DNA of 64,000 nucleotides from Enoplolaimus lenunculus (Eukaryota; Nematoda; Enoplea; Enoplida; Thoracostomopsidae): NCBI GenBank assembly GCA_030248215.1, contig JASANG010001563.1, forward strand, positions 1 to 64,000, given 5' to 3'. Each line of letters starts with the position of its first letter. Within the stretch, counting starts at the first letter, position 1. Below, piece after piece: positions 53,292 through 64,000 of this stretch. Made by a program: the position numbers and the translations under genes. Under the pieces are notes generated by a model, which was not told the DNA's origin, searched no databases, and saw nothing but the letters and a program-made list of their open reading frames with translations.

Positions 53292-54737
53292 GAACGAACG
53301 GTGGATCGAGATTATTATAGGACCAATTCCGAATTGGTTCTTCGTACCAAAATGTATCCTGCGGAATTTTAGTTAATTTTAGTCTGTAAAATCTACCGCA
53401 GGGTGGGGTTTCAGCAGCTCCGTGGGCAAGTTAAACAATGGCAATGGCCAACCAGATGCACTATAAGTTTTTGGCCATTTCGATGAAAACACTACTTTGT
53501 CATCTCCGTTTGCCTAATCAGTGACTGTAACGTTTTCGTCTCTTTCAAGGCTGTCCTAAATATCTCAGTGAAAGCAACTACGGAAACGTGAGCCATGGCC
53601 GAAGCCAGGAAGTTCTTGTTGCTCGGGGTTCAGTCGTCAAGTCATTTGGTTTTGGCTTATTGGTTATACATATCAGTGTCATAGCAATCAAATAAAAGCA
53701 ATACCTCATTGAAGAATTAGACTCAAAGAATTATCTGATTTAATTAAAGTCCGACGAAGCGTGAAACTTTTATCTGTTGTAAATCTAAAATAGCAACTTA
53801 ACTAACAGCTAACAATTTACAACACGCCACTTACGAACCTTGTCGCTACCTGAGCATGCAAAATTCCACCTTTACCGCGAGGTTGGGTAATTATGGAACT
53901 CTGGGGGAGGGAATGGTGAAATAGAAAATACAGACAGAACAGAATACAAAGGCTTTTTGAATTACATAATTCAAGACACCCACAGACACACATTCACACT
54001 TTAATCGCATCACACAAAGATATTTAGATGGAGGTTGTGGTGTGCACCGTATATGTAAAGTTCAAAAAAGCCACTGGCAGTAGCTTGGTTCAAAACGAAC
54101 TGGATTGCAAAATTTTAAGGATCAACGCGAGTAAAACGAACCAAGACAGCCATTTGTTGGCGGATACTGTAGGGACTGCTTAATAACCTAGGTTTTAGGG
54201 GTCTGGTCGCGTTTCGCTCTAACTTTAAGAGAGCAGGAAAAGTTTAAAAAACACAGCCAAAACTGTTTGCTACACCATGTCTATTCCCAAATATGTGCAT
54301 ACAATTAAGATGCCATTTATAAAGCTGAGGAGTGAGCCGGAGAAATTTAAAGATGGTTAAAGTAGGACCGGATTTCTGTAATATGGCTTGGGAGAAACTC
54401 ACACTTATTCGGTGATGCCTGGCCGGTCGCACAATCAGATCCATACATATGCGTTTATGTTTGTGGTTGACTGTTGCTCGTATTTGTGACTAAACTTGTG
54501 GTTGATGTCGGTAATCAGTCGGATATTGGAGTACTAATGTCAAGGTTGAATTCTTATCCCCGTATAATTATGATTAGTGTATCGACCTAAGGTTCATACC
54601 TGACGTAATCTCAAAACTTGGATTATCAACCATAGTATCAGAAGCCCGTAGGTAATAAGGACAAGTTTCCTTTATTTTTGAGTTCTAAGCTGGAGTCGCC
54701 AGCTGAGCTAAATCAGGTAGGATAGCAAAATTTGTAT
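53292..54737. other. Intergenic, nothing recognised
   Basis: AT-rich sequence without supported exons, arrays or transposon ends. Confidence 0.4.
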
Positions 54738-54745
54738 CTCACGAG

Positions 54746-55183
54746 CAGGGTGCAACCGGAATTATAAAATACTGGAACCGGATAATAGCGGAACCGGAAA
54801 ACAAAAAATATTTGTTACCGAAAAATTCATATTTAACGCTATTTTATCGCTTTTAATGGTGTAAACTCATTATTTAGGGAACAAAATTTTGAATCAAACG
54901 CAGTATATATCTGGAAACGTATGATAAATGTGTATGACACAAATTGAAAACTTTGGCAATGCACGCTCAGACAATTTTAGAAAAATAAGTTAGAATAATA
55001 TGCCAATTTTTCTTAAATTTTCGTATGACAAAAATTTTCAATACCGAAAATATATACCGGAAAATTCCAGTGATAAATACAGGATTTATTACCGGAACCG
55101 GATAGGGAAAAGTAACGGATTCCATACAGGAACCGGAATTCCAACGGATTCCCTACCGGAACCGTAATTCCGGTTGTACCTTG
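54746..55183. mobile_element. hAT-like MITE (CCGGAA-rich)
   Basis: 438 bp, ends CAGGGTGCAACCGGAATTA and TAATTCCGGTTGTACCTTG, flanking 8-mers ctcacgag and cgcacgag. Interior has many ACCGGAA units at both ends. Confidence 0.75.
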
Positions 55184-55451
55184 CGCACGAGTTATTTATA
55201 TGAGTGCGTGTCCATTTATGGTTTTATTGCTTATTGTTTTCATTACTCCTAGACATTTCTTATGTTATATAACCTATGCCTTGTTTGGGCGGTGTTTTCA
55301 GTTTTCTTTTTGAGATCCTGTTACGACTAGATAGAGACTAGAAAGAAAATATTACTATAACAGAGTCTTACGACTATATTGTCACAGAAACAAAAACCAT
55401 AGATCCTAACCGCTGTCTGGAGGTGACATGAAGGATCTACTGCGTAAGTTT

Positions 55452-55937
55452 TGGGTCATCCACGTTATACTGTCTACGCTACTGCAAAAAATTGTACCCA
55501 CTTACGAGTCCCTGTTCTTAATTGCAGTGTTTATAAATTATATAGCCAAAAGTCATCCACACTACGTGCACACCCGGCTGACAAAAGAGATTTCCTCTGA
55601 ACGGCTTATAGTTTGTCACACTATCGCACATACAGATGCCATTTTGTTAGTACGTTATTGAAAGGACAGCTGTTTTGTCCTGAGTCTGTCAGAAGGACAC
55701 TCGCTTATTGCATAACACAAAGTCTGTCCGAAGGGGCTCCTGTTATCAGACACTGTGTCCAACAGTGTCCACATTGTCCTTAGTCCATCCGAAGGGACTA
55801 CCGCCATAACAGACTAACTATGTATGCCCTCTGCAAAGTCCAAAATATCCCAAAACAGTATTGTTTTATACCGCCATTTCAAACAAGTGTGTGGACAATT
55901 TTTACAGTAGTGTAAACAGTATAACGTGGATGACCCA
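55452..55937. mobile_element. Small Harbinger-like MITE upstream of the transporter gene
   Basis: 486 bp with inverted ends of about 45 bp: TGGGTCATCCACGTTATACT and AGTATAACGTGGATGACCCA, followed by TTA (left flank TTT). Shares GTCCATCCGAAGGGACT motifs with the element at 60536. Confidence 0.65.
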
Positions 55938-56143
55938 TTAAGTGCTCTGTATGCGGCACGTTATTTTATCTGTTGCTCTATAATAGCTGTGCTTATGCAG
56001 TTGCCATTGCTAATACCCTTTGCGATTCTATTTTGAAGTGCAAAATGTGCTTGACTGCAGATATGCAGTTAGACCGAATTTAAGATCATATTGTAACAAA
56101 GTATTGTAACTTGGTGTGCTGGAAGGAAATATTTACATACAGT

Positions 56144-56324
56144 ATGAATACGGAAGAAACTGTACGAGCTCCAAGATTCAAGTGGTCTTTTCGGCTGGTT
56201 ATCACTGTTCTCTGTATGGCAGCTATGATGTCAAAAGATATGGTTAGCAGCAATTTATCGATGGCTATTGTTTGCATGGTGAACAGTTCAGCTACCAAAA
56301 TCAATCAAGCTGAAAATCATTCTG
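56144..56324 (+). CDS. SLC17-type MFS transporter, first coding exon
   Basis: An ATG exon of 181 bases ending at a consensus TCTG|GTAAGT donor in phase 1. The 60 residues comprise a short cytosolic N-terminus, a basic patch (RAPRFKW), one hydrophobic span and the signature NLSMAIVCMVN. That signature resembles the end of the first transmembrane helix of SLC17 anion/phosphate or vesicular glutamate-type transporters, including nematode members. Full-length members have about 12 spans and 450-550 residues, so most of the gene is missing. No convincing second exon is seen in the remaining 7.6 kb, which is full of MITEs, so the first intron probably runs off the window. The family call rests on one helix; substrate is unknown. 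Confidence 0.65.
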
Positions 56325-56464
56325 GTAAGTACAAGCTTTATATGTGCTCTAGGCGAATGTGTTGGCTGCTTTGCGAGTAACAGTGTCTTCATAACGATAT
56401 AAGTAGTAAAATGAGGGTTTTGGAACACAAATGTTTAACTCAAACACTATGTTGAAGTTCATTA

Positions 56465-57106
56465 TGCGGGGTTCACGTTATAACTGTGGCAGCTTGGAAC
56501 ACGTTTTGTCCAAGTTGATTCGACGTCAACATAAAGTTTTGTGATCTGAATAGAGGTTATGTAGTCAAAATGGGAATGTCACATGACATGGACTTACAAA
56601 TCACTGATCTCAAGCGATCATCGCATACATATAGCCATTTGTCGTATGATAGTACGAGACATTTACGCAAATATCATATGATATTCCAAAATTATACTAA
56701 ATATCATATATTATGCAGGACAATAAAAAGTCAGATGATGTGGCATTAAACGATTTCGAAAGTTGAATTCGCTTCTACGTTTCTGTTTCTCTTAAAACTT
56801 TTCCCAAAATATATTCCTAAGTGCGAATAATTCAAATTTGAAATTTTAGTATCATATGACATTCTACAAGACAATCAAGCTAGTTTACCACAACTTTGCA
56901 GACATTTTCAAACATATCATATGATATTCGCAGACAATATTTGGAATATCATACATTGCGGTAAAAACAGTAGATGTCGCATCAGCATAGCAGACAGTTC
57001 AAGTTTTTTGATATTGATAGCGGATTAATGATACAAAATGAAACCAGCTATAGTCATAGGGACAAAACGTGTTCCAGGCTGCCCCCGTTCTAACGTGATC
57101 CCCGCA
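56465..57106. mobile_element. Harbinger-like MITE (TGCGGGG family)
   Basis: 642 bp, ends TGCGGGGTTCACGTTATAAC and CTAACGTGATCCCCGCA, flanked by TTA on both sides. Lies just after the first coding exon of the transporter gene. The interior is rich in CATATGATATTC motifs like its sibling at 7512. Confidence 0.8.
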
Positions 57107-57559
57107 TTACTGGTCAGATGCAACAGTACTGCCATGGCTGAACATTGTTCGAGTAGAACCCAAACATAACGTTTCAACTGTGTAATCTAGCCAAATACAT
57201 TGTCGGAACGGGATATTTTATTAATAGCGCTCACGACAACAAAATTGTTCTGGTTTTATACAATTGTGTTTGGAGCTGTTTTTCAAACATTAGGGCAGCC
57301 CCAATGGAAACAAACGGAGCAAGTGCCGTAGTGTGCGGCAATACATTGAGGCGCAAACAAGCTGTTCTTTGGACGAAATATTGTATATATGCAGCGTTAC
57401 TTTAGAAACGTTTTTGCCACGAAAACTTTTCGATATCATGCAGGCAGCAAATGAAATTCATAATGCATGGACCAAAAATACTGTAACATTCGACAATTTC
57501 TCTGTTTGCGAAAAGTTTCAACATGATGAGATGAAAGAAATTGGCATATTAACTGGAAA

Positions 57560-58065
57560 GTTTTCGTTTTGACAAACTCGGATTTTATCGGAAAATTGCG
57601 ATTTTGGCACCACCATAATTGGAATTTTGGAAAATGGGAACACTACCCAGGAATTTGCGATTTTGGAAAATTCAGATGGAATTAGAATTTAGGAAAATTG
57701 GGATTCTGCCCGGAAATTGCTCTTTGGGCGCATCCTTTTTTGCTTGGGATATTGGGAATTGGGTTTTTGAGAATTTAGGATTACCCGTGAAATTGCGATT
57801 TTGGAATAATCGGAAATTACAATGAAATTGGCGTACTACCCTAAAATTTGCATTTGGGACACAACCATTTTCGTTCAGGATTTTCGTAAATTGCTATTTT
57901 GAAATTTGGGATATTACTCGCGAAATTGAAATTTTGGGAAATTCAATACGTAGGCTGCTATTTCGAGCGCAAGTGTTTTTACTCCAAATCTCTGGAAACT
58001 GGGATTTTGGGAAAGTGGGTTATTACCCGGTAACTGGGACTTTGGGAATGTAAGTATTACCCGTG
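57560..58065. repeat. Degenerate GGGATTTTGGGAAA tandem region
   Basis: Imperfect units of about 60 bp containing AATTGCGATTTTGGAAAA and TGGGATATTACCCG. A shorter relative is at 59855-59965. The frames read through it are low complexity. Confidence 0.65.
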
Positions 58066-58545
58066 ACTCATTCTACTACACTAGTACTGATAAAAGGCTT
58101 TGTGCTTTGTTGGAAAGTAAAAAATTCGATATTTCTATAAATTTATAAAACTATCATTGTTGACAACTAAAACCAAAAAAACCCGTCAGGTTTTTAAAAA
58201 CTTTAGAAAATAACACCCTGTAGTAATAGCCTGCCACTTTTGGCTGACTCTCAAAAAATAGCCTATAAATTCACCATACTAGCTAAATAGTTTGAAGAAT
58301 ATGTTTTAAAATTTCATCACCCTTCAAAAAAGGTGTGGACAAATTTTTACATCGCGTGCGCATTATTACCTGGATGATGTATTATCTGTGAAAATAAGAC
58401 TTTGGGAAAATAAAATTTTGAGAACACCTCGCTTTATGGGTGGGGTAAACTTGGTTGTTGTACTGATTTGATACATGTTAACCCAATTTTAATTTATGTT
58501 GCTTATATTTTTTAAGTGATATATTGAGTTTTTCCGTCAAATAAC

Positions 58546-59213
58546 GTGAGTCACACGTTACTAAAGCACTCGGCGCACGCGCAACGTTCTACAGTATTGT
58601 TAGCTAAATAAAACTCCGCCGCTACTTGAACTATAAAGGCGGACATTTCGACAACGTTGTTCTGAGGAAAAAATGTCCGCGTAGCTATCAATATTTCTAA
58701 TATATGTCCGGTACAGTGTTTTTATGCGACTTATACAATATTAAAATTTTCAAATTGATTAAAGTTGCAATATGTTTTAGCCGACATAAAACGCATCTTT
58801 GGTGCTCTAAATTGAGATAAGCATTTAACATTGAAACATCCAAAACATTACTGTAGCCAAGTACATTAAAAATTTCATCATTTTTGAGCCCTGATGCCAA
58901 ATATATATACCCCAGTCCAACTCAGAACTGAACTTTTACAAGCATTGCAAATGATTTCGCGAATATTAGCTACTTTTAAAATTGGTGGAATATGTAAGAA
59001 CAAGCATTTAAAACTTTAGCAAGCTACACCGTTATTACCACATAAATTTTGTCCGCACACCGTTGCGCTGAACTCATAAATGTCCACTTATTAGCTGTGT
59101 CACCAGTGGACAAAACGTAGGACTGGTAGACGGTATGGACGTCCGCACCGTTCCAGCAGAACAGGGTGAACTTTATTTGTGCGCAACCTACAAACGGTAA
59201 CGTCTGAGTGACA
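58546..59213. mobile_element. Harbinger-like MITE (TGTCAGTCACACG family)
   Basis: Left end TGAGTCACACGTTACT and right end GGTAACGTCTGAGTGACA are inverted counterparts of the family ends. The interior has AATGTCCGC palindrome fragments around 58640-58680. Non-coding. Confidence 0.55.
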
Positions 59214-60285
59214 TAATTAGGCTAATCATGGCAATGCTCTTGGCCAGAATGCTCTCTATGTAATAATAATACCACTTCTAAGGCTTGGCTATTTGAAAAT
59301 GCATTTGATATACATTAACATTGTGTAATACATTTTTAACATATGCGTAAATTGCCTCGTTTGAGCTTTGGGAGGCAACAGCCTCTTCGAGAACACAGTA
59401 AGAGACAACTTCCTAAGGCAAAACCTTCAGTTCTATACATAGACAACTTTATAAATTAGGTTCTCAGGGCTGCCGCCCTCAAGTCTACTGCACTTAGCGG
59501 TTCTCAAACTTAAGTTGCAAAGACACGTTATAAAAATTTTGCTCATATAAGAATTGCTTTGGATGAGGGTTTGGGATCGACAGCCCCGCTGCAAGCCATT
59601 GTTAAATGCGCGGGACAATAAAAAGTGCCACTTCAGAGGGGCTGACTTCCGCTCCTGACGTCTATTTATAGACCCATGAAGCCTGTGCCCGAACCTAACG
59701 TCCACCTAAACCATAGCGTAAGCTTAGGTCCAAGCTTAAACCAAAACCCGAGTGTAACACGAAACTTCTGAATAGCCTAAGTTTAAGACTGAGACTAATC
59801 CAAAGCCGGATTCAGAACCAAAGTCCAAGTTGATTCTGATTTCCCGTTATATTTGAATATCACAAGAAAAATTGTGATATTACTCGAGATACTAGAATTT
59901 TGGGAAATTGGGATATCACCAGGGAAATGAGCATTTTGGAAAAGTGGGATATTAAATTGTAAATTGGCAGGGGCCTACACTTTTAACGCAGCATGCAATG
60001 TTTAATAAGCGTATCAACAACGCAGTAAAACTTTTTTCGGGTCTTGCAAAGTTTCGATTCGATTGCTTAACCATTGATGGAGCATCTTTATCTAAAGTTC
60101 TTTTACGACCAAGCTCTTCTAGCGAGATAATTTAATTGCCATCTGCACGATATTTTACAACCTGTAAAAGTACTTACTTCCGAGTCTCCTAAGATTTCGG
60201 GTCGATTGCCCCTTTTTGGGCCTTTTCTCCGCGTGTCTAAACACATTACAAGCAAACATTCAAGAACTAACAATATCAAGATAAG

Positions 60286-60342
60286 ATTCGAAACCCAGTG
60301 TCTTTACAATGACCACTGAACTACAGGAGCTTGACGCTCAAG
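60286..60342 (-). repeat. tRNA-like head without anticodon arm
   Basis: On the minus strand GCTCCTGTAGTTCAGTGGTC (A-box) is followed by GGGTTTCGAATC (B-box) after about 14 bases, again lacking an anticodon arm. Confidence 0.4.
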
Positions 60343-60655
60343 CCCGGTGGGCTCTCACGTCTTGTGGAGATTTTACATAGCCCGTATATGTTAGAATTGT
60401 GAAACACTGCTCACAGTGTCAGTATTGCTCGTATATTATTTGTGTTTAGTTGCTCATAGTACCTATATTCTATGAGTGAAAGGGCTATAGATAGTAACTG
60501 AGAATTTTTCCATTAACCCTTTCTCACATGAATAATGGATCATCTACGTAATAATGCGCGCATAGTTGTAATAAATTGTCCACCCACCCCCTTAGGACCT
60601 GTGTCAAAAACGATGTCATAACGAGGGCCTGAAGACAACACACACCCTGTACTTA

Positions 60656-61317
60656 TGTCAGTCCCACGTTACCATTATTTTGAATTGCACACAAAATGTC
60701 CAGTCGTCAGTTAAAAGCTCTATTGTGTCCATTACACGTTAACTGGACCAGCTATACCGTCCGCGGTAGCATGCATAGCTAGTACTGGACGCCATATGAC
60801 TCCGAGTAACTATGTCCGGACACCTAAATAAAAGATGTTCGGACGCAACTATAAGATATTTGACATATTCGAAAGAAAAGACACTGTCAGTAATGCGTGT
60901 TTTTTCCACTGTTTTTTTTTCGGGAAAATTCAAATTATGGCGGGAAAATTCAAATTTTGGCGAGTAAATCAAATTTTGGCGGGAAAAATCAAATTATGGC
61001 GGGAAATTATATATTTTGGCGGCAAATTTAAATTTTGGCGCAAAAATTCAAATTTTGGCGGAGAAATTAAAATTTTGGTAGGAAAATTCAAATTTTGGTG
61101 GAAAATTTTTAATATAGCTCTTACTTTTGGTATGCGGACATTTTTTCAAAACGAAACCTATATGTGGGAATTTTGTAGAAAACGAAAACTATGCATGGAC
61201 GCGGTAGCTACCTAGAATCGTGTCCGCTGAGAATTACTGCGATATTCTATTGTGTCCACAGAAAAAATAAACAGGGCGGACAATTTGTGTGCAACCCAAA
61301 CCAACGGCAACACGACA
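60656..61317. mobile_element. Harbinger-like MITE inserted in another MITE
   Basis: Starts TGTCAGTCCCACGTTACC, ends GGCAACACGACA, and is flanked by TTA on both sides (60653-60655, 61318-61320). The outer element's arm resumes exactly after it. It holds a 20-bp minisatellite. Confidence 0.75.
60925..61115. repeat. Minisatellite of about 20 bp
   Basis: About ten imperfect copies of GGCGGGAAAATTCAAATTTT, a near-palindromic AT core with a G-rich spacer. It lies inside the MITE at 60656 and creates a chance open frame. Confidence 0.75.
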
Positions 61318-62165
61318 TTAGAGAGTCGGTTTTGTCCTGACAGTGTTCCAAGGGAGTAAGAACAAAACAGAGTCCCTCGGTAGGGACTACTGACAAAATG
61401 CAGAGTCTCGCTACAGGGTCGTTTCTACGAAATAAATTTAATTTTTTGTGCATAGCTTCTGCTAAAACAAATTTGTATACAACAATAGTCCCTTTGAACA
61501 GGGTCTCTGTAACAACGGACAGTATAGATGGTCAGCACTCCAAGGAACGCCTTTCAATACTACCGGTTACCTAAGCACAAACTAATCAACTTTCAATTAA
61601 TTCCCCCAAAATCACAAGTAGCTTTGACACTTGTATCCAAAAATTTCAAACTTCACGTAATACTGCATGCAGTAGTGTAAAAGATTGTCCAGGTCTGGGT
61701 AAGGACCTATGTCATTTCCAGGAACTCTGTAGGAAGGAGGTTATATTTAGAACTAGTCTCTAAGCATAGTATCAGGACAACGCAAACATCCTGATTACTG
61801 GGTCTGCAATGTCGCTACACTCACAGAACACAGTGCATAATGTCCTTACGCTGTAACGAGACACTATTCGAAGGGACTATTGTTGTACATTTGTTTTAGC
61901 AGAAACAATGCACAAAAAATTCGAATTTATTCACGTAGAAACACCGCTGTAGCGAGAGTCTGCGTTTTGTCAGTAGTCCCTACCGAGGGACTATGTTTTG
62001 TCCCTACTCCCTTGGAACACTGTCAGGACAAAACCGACTCTCTAAGTACAGGGTGTGTATTGTCATCAGGCCCTCGTTATAGCATCGTTTTTTGACACTG
62101 GTCCTAAGGTGGTGGGTGGACAAATTTTTACAACTATGCGCGCATTATTACGTGGATGATCCATA

Positions 62166-64000
62166 AGTAAGAACTCGCTGTGTAAAATTCCTTGGTAGGT
62201 TCCAGAGCCAAAAAACACCGTAAAGTCAAGACTACAGGTTAAAAACTAGAAAATCGCGCCAGTAGCACTGTCATCAGGTTGCTGTAAAACACGAACTGAG
62301 CGCCCTTAACTCCCAAAAACCACGCTTTTATGCTGGAATTTTGAAAGGTTATACCCTGTTTAAAATTTAATTTTGTCAAACAGCAACCTATTTTATGTAA
62401 AAAATTTAAAGTGACTGGAATTCTTCTGAAATTAAATGCGACACTGAAATCCTCACGCCAAACGAATGGTTTTAACAAAATTCTAAAAATTTTACATATT
62501 TTGACTACCTTAAGTTATTCTCAGCACTTCCATTCCAATAAACGTAAAATCTGGAATAATCATCCAATTTCTGCTGTTGAATACTCACGTAATTTTTTAT
62601 ACATACCAATTTAATACCGCAACCAGTAATCTTAGAAATAATTAGGTATCGCCTAGTATTACACTTATAAAAAAGAATCGAAGTCGTGGTTAACCAAAAA
62701 AACCCCAATTTTAATTGCAGTCATTTGCACAATGGCCGATATTCCGAAAGGTACAACAGTAACATAATACACTCTAGACTTTGGATACTAGAAACCAGAC
62801 ACAAAATTGCTAAAAGTCACAGCGAAAGATCAAACCACGTACAGTTAACTTTTTTCCATTGGAGACAAAGCTGCTTACAATCGTGTTAATACCTTCTGAG
62901 CACATATGTATTTAGCAAAACAGCGAATACACAAAAAACCACTGATTTGTAGTAGTAAAAATTTTTCAATCCAAGACATATGCTCAGTGCTAGGCACTAA
63001 TATTACACTTCGCTGCATCGCGTGCAAAAATATTTTGACTATAACCACTTCAGATGGCCGAATATGAGGGGTTTGTCGCTCAATACATAACACAAATGAC
63101 ATTATTTTCACAGGGGAAACAATTTGTTTGAAAGTAAATGTTAGGGTACTGTAGTCTCATTTTATGCAATTTTACGCTCCGTTTAACATCGATATGTTCT
63201 CGTATACACATACACATTGCAATAAAACTCCAAAATAAGTGGCCGTCCAACGTTTCTCAACAAGTCAACGTGTATTACAAGATATCGTAGCCAACATAAT
63301 TGAAACATCGCCAAATCGTAAGCAACACCGCTTTACCACTGTTTTTTAAATCAGTATACGTAAGCAACTTGCCACATACCCAATAAATTTGCGCCGAATC
63401 GGTTGCCATCAGAGTCCTCAGTATAGGAATACCCCGTTTTAAAAATCAAAATGATGCGAAATGTAGTTGAATATTTTTTAAATATTAGCTTCACTGTTTG
63501 CGCAGCAGCAGACAGTTGGCGTTTCGGTTAAGGTCTGGATCAACTCGGTTGTGCCAGTCAATTGTTTACAATTTCGCGAAATTTCGGAGTCCAGGGAATG
63601 CGCCACTAGATAAATCCCAAAACTCAACGGACATCGATTCCATATACATTGTATCATAGGTGGTTTCGGTAGACGCAGTATCATGCAGCAATTAATGCAG
63701 TGAATTTGCCGTAGCGCAAGTACACGGTACCACAGAGTGTATTTTTTCGCCTAGGCGTAAACAAATGATGAAAGTGATTTATAATATTATTGGTATATTT
63801 CAACGGATCGGCTAAAACAGGATGTGGTATTGTTGGACAAGGATTGTTGCTCAAACACGTTAGCCAGTCCGCGTATACACGCACACATAATCGTATAACA
63901 TCATATTCAGTGGTATTTGTCAATGAAAACGACAAGCATGGCAAATCACCTGCAATGAATCATACCGTATTACATACTGTTGAATTATAATATTCACTGA
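62166..64000. other. Presumed transporter intron 1, no exon confirmed
   Basis: Several short frames on both strands. The best splice-like signal is an AATTGCAG acceptor followed by ATGGCCGATATTCCGAAAG and a GTACAA donor at about 62720-62750, too short to judge. A frame at 63790-63990 is unrecognised. Confidence 0.3.

Larger units (their letters stand above)
60536..62162. mobile_element. Harbinger-like element with 130-bp inverted ends, nested
   Basis: Ends TGGATCATCTACGTAATAAT and ATTATTACGTGGATGATCCA are inverted, with TAA duplicated on both sides (60533-60535, 62163-62165). Inner inverted arms (61318-61495 versus about 61870-62045) continue the ends once an insertion at 60656-61317 is removed. 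A smaller relative lies at 55452-55937. Non-coding. Confidence 0.75.

Noticed and set aside
60835-61215. ORF of 126 codons with repeated GKFKFW
   Set aside because: It is the 20-bp minisatellite of a MITE read in one frame; 20 bp is not a multiple of three and the peptide is low complexity.
62717-62752. Possible 30-bp exon starting MADIPK
   Set aside because: Acceptor, ATG and donor are present, but the segment is too short and its peptide does not fit the SLC17 family.

Overview
The window looks like nuclear DNA of a nematode. It is AT-rich, has long introns, and carries arrays of TTAGGC, the nematode telomere repeat, at internal positions (18681-18919 and inside small transposons at 13364, 33026 and 51565). 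Some 3' splice sites read TTTCAG. A mermithid/enoplean worm with a repeat-swollen genome would fit, but that placement is inference only.

Two host genes are supported. The first is a plus-strand gene whose eight coding exons run from 12950 to 37931. All splice phases agree and predict a protein of about 774 residues: a long, low-complexity N-terminal part with PP1-docking-like (RVRF) and WW-binding-like (PPSY) motifs, and one PDZ domain at the extreme C-terminus. One exon (19100-19234) is too short to stand out as an ORF and was found by phase matching. The last intron is 12.8 kb and splits the PDZ domain. The second gene is represented only by its first coding exon (56144-56324), which encodes the first membrane span of an SLC17-type MFS transporter; the rest should lie to the right of the window.

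Nearly everything else is mobile DNA. A 10.3 kb Ty3/gypsy-type LTR retroelement lies on the minus strand (40201-50477). Its LTRs are almost identical, so it is young, although pol appears interrupted. It has three unusual parts: a Gag reading frame that starts inside the 5' LTR with a hydrophobic leader followed by a 2A-like ribosome-skipping motif; a PWWP-like domain C-terminal to the integrase, where chromoviruses carry a chromodomain; and about 5 kb of mostly non-coding 3' sequence with a triplicated 72-bp CCAAT/ATTGG module and a 176-bp tandem array. A decayed, internally deleted Polinton (25146-29550) with roughly 500-bp terminal inverted repeats sits in the last intron of the PDZ gene, nested inside a pogo-like MITE.

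Many non-autonomous DNA transposons can be delimited by their target-site duplications: hAT-like elements with 8-bp duplications, Harbinger-like elements with 3-bp TNA duplications, and TA-flanked pogo-like MITEs. There are also a tandem tRNA-derived SINE, a 31-bp minisatellite just upstream of the PDZ gene, and a large inverted-repeat complex at 32.1-35.9 kb. Layout: 1-12.9 kb, intergenic repeats; 12.9-37.9 kb, PDZ gene with transposon-filled introns; 37.9-56.1 kb, intergenic DNA dominated by the LTR element; 56.1-64 kb, start of the transporter gene and nested MITEs in its presumed first intron.
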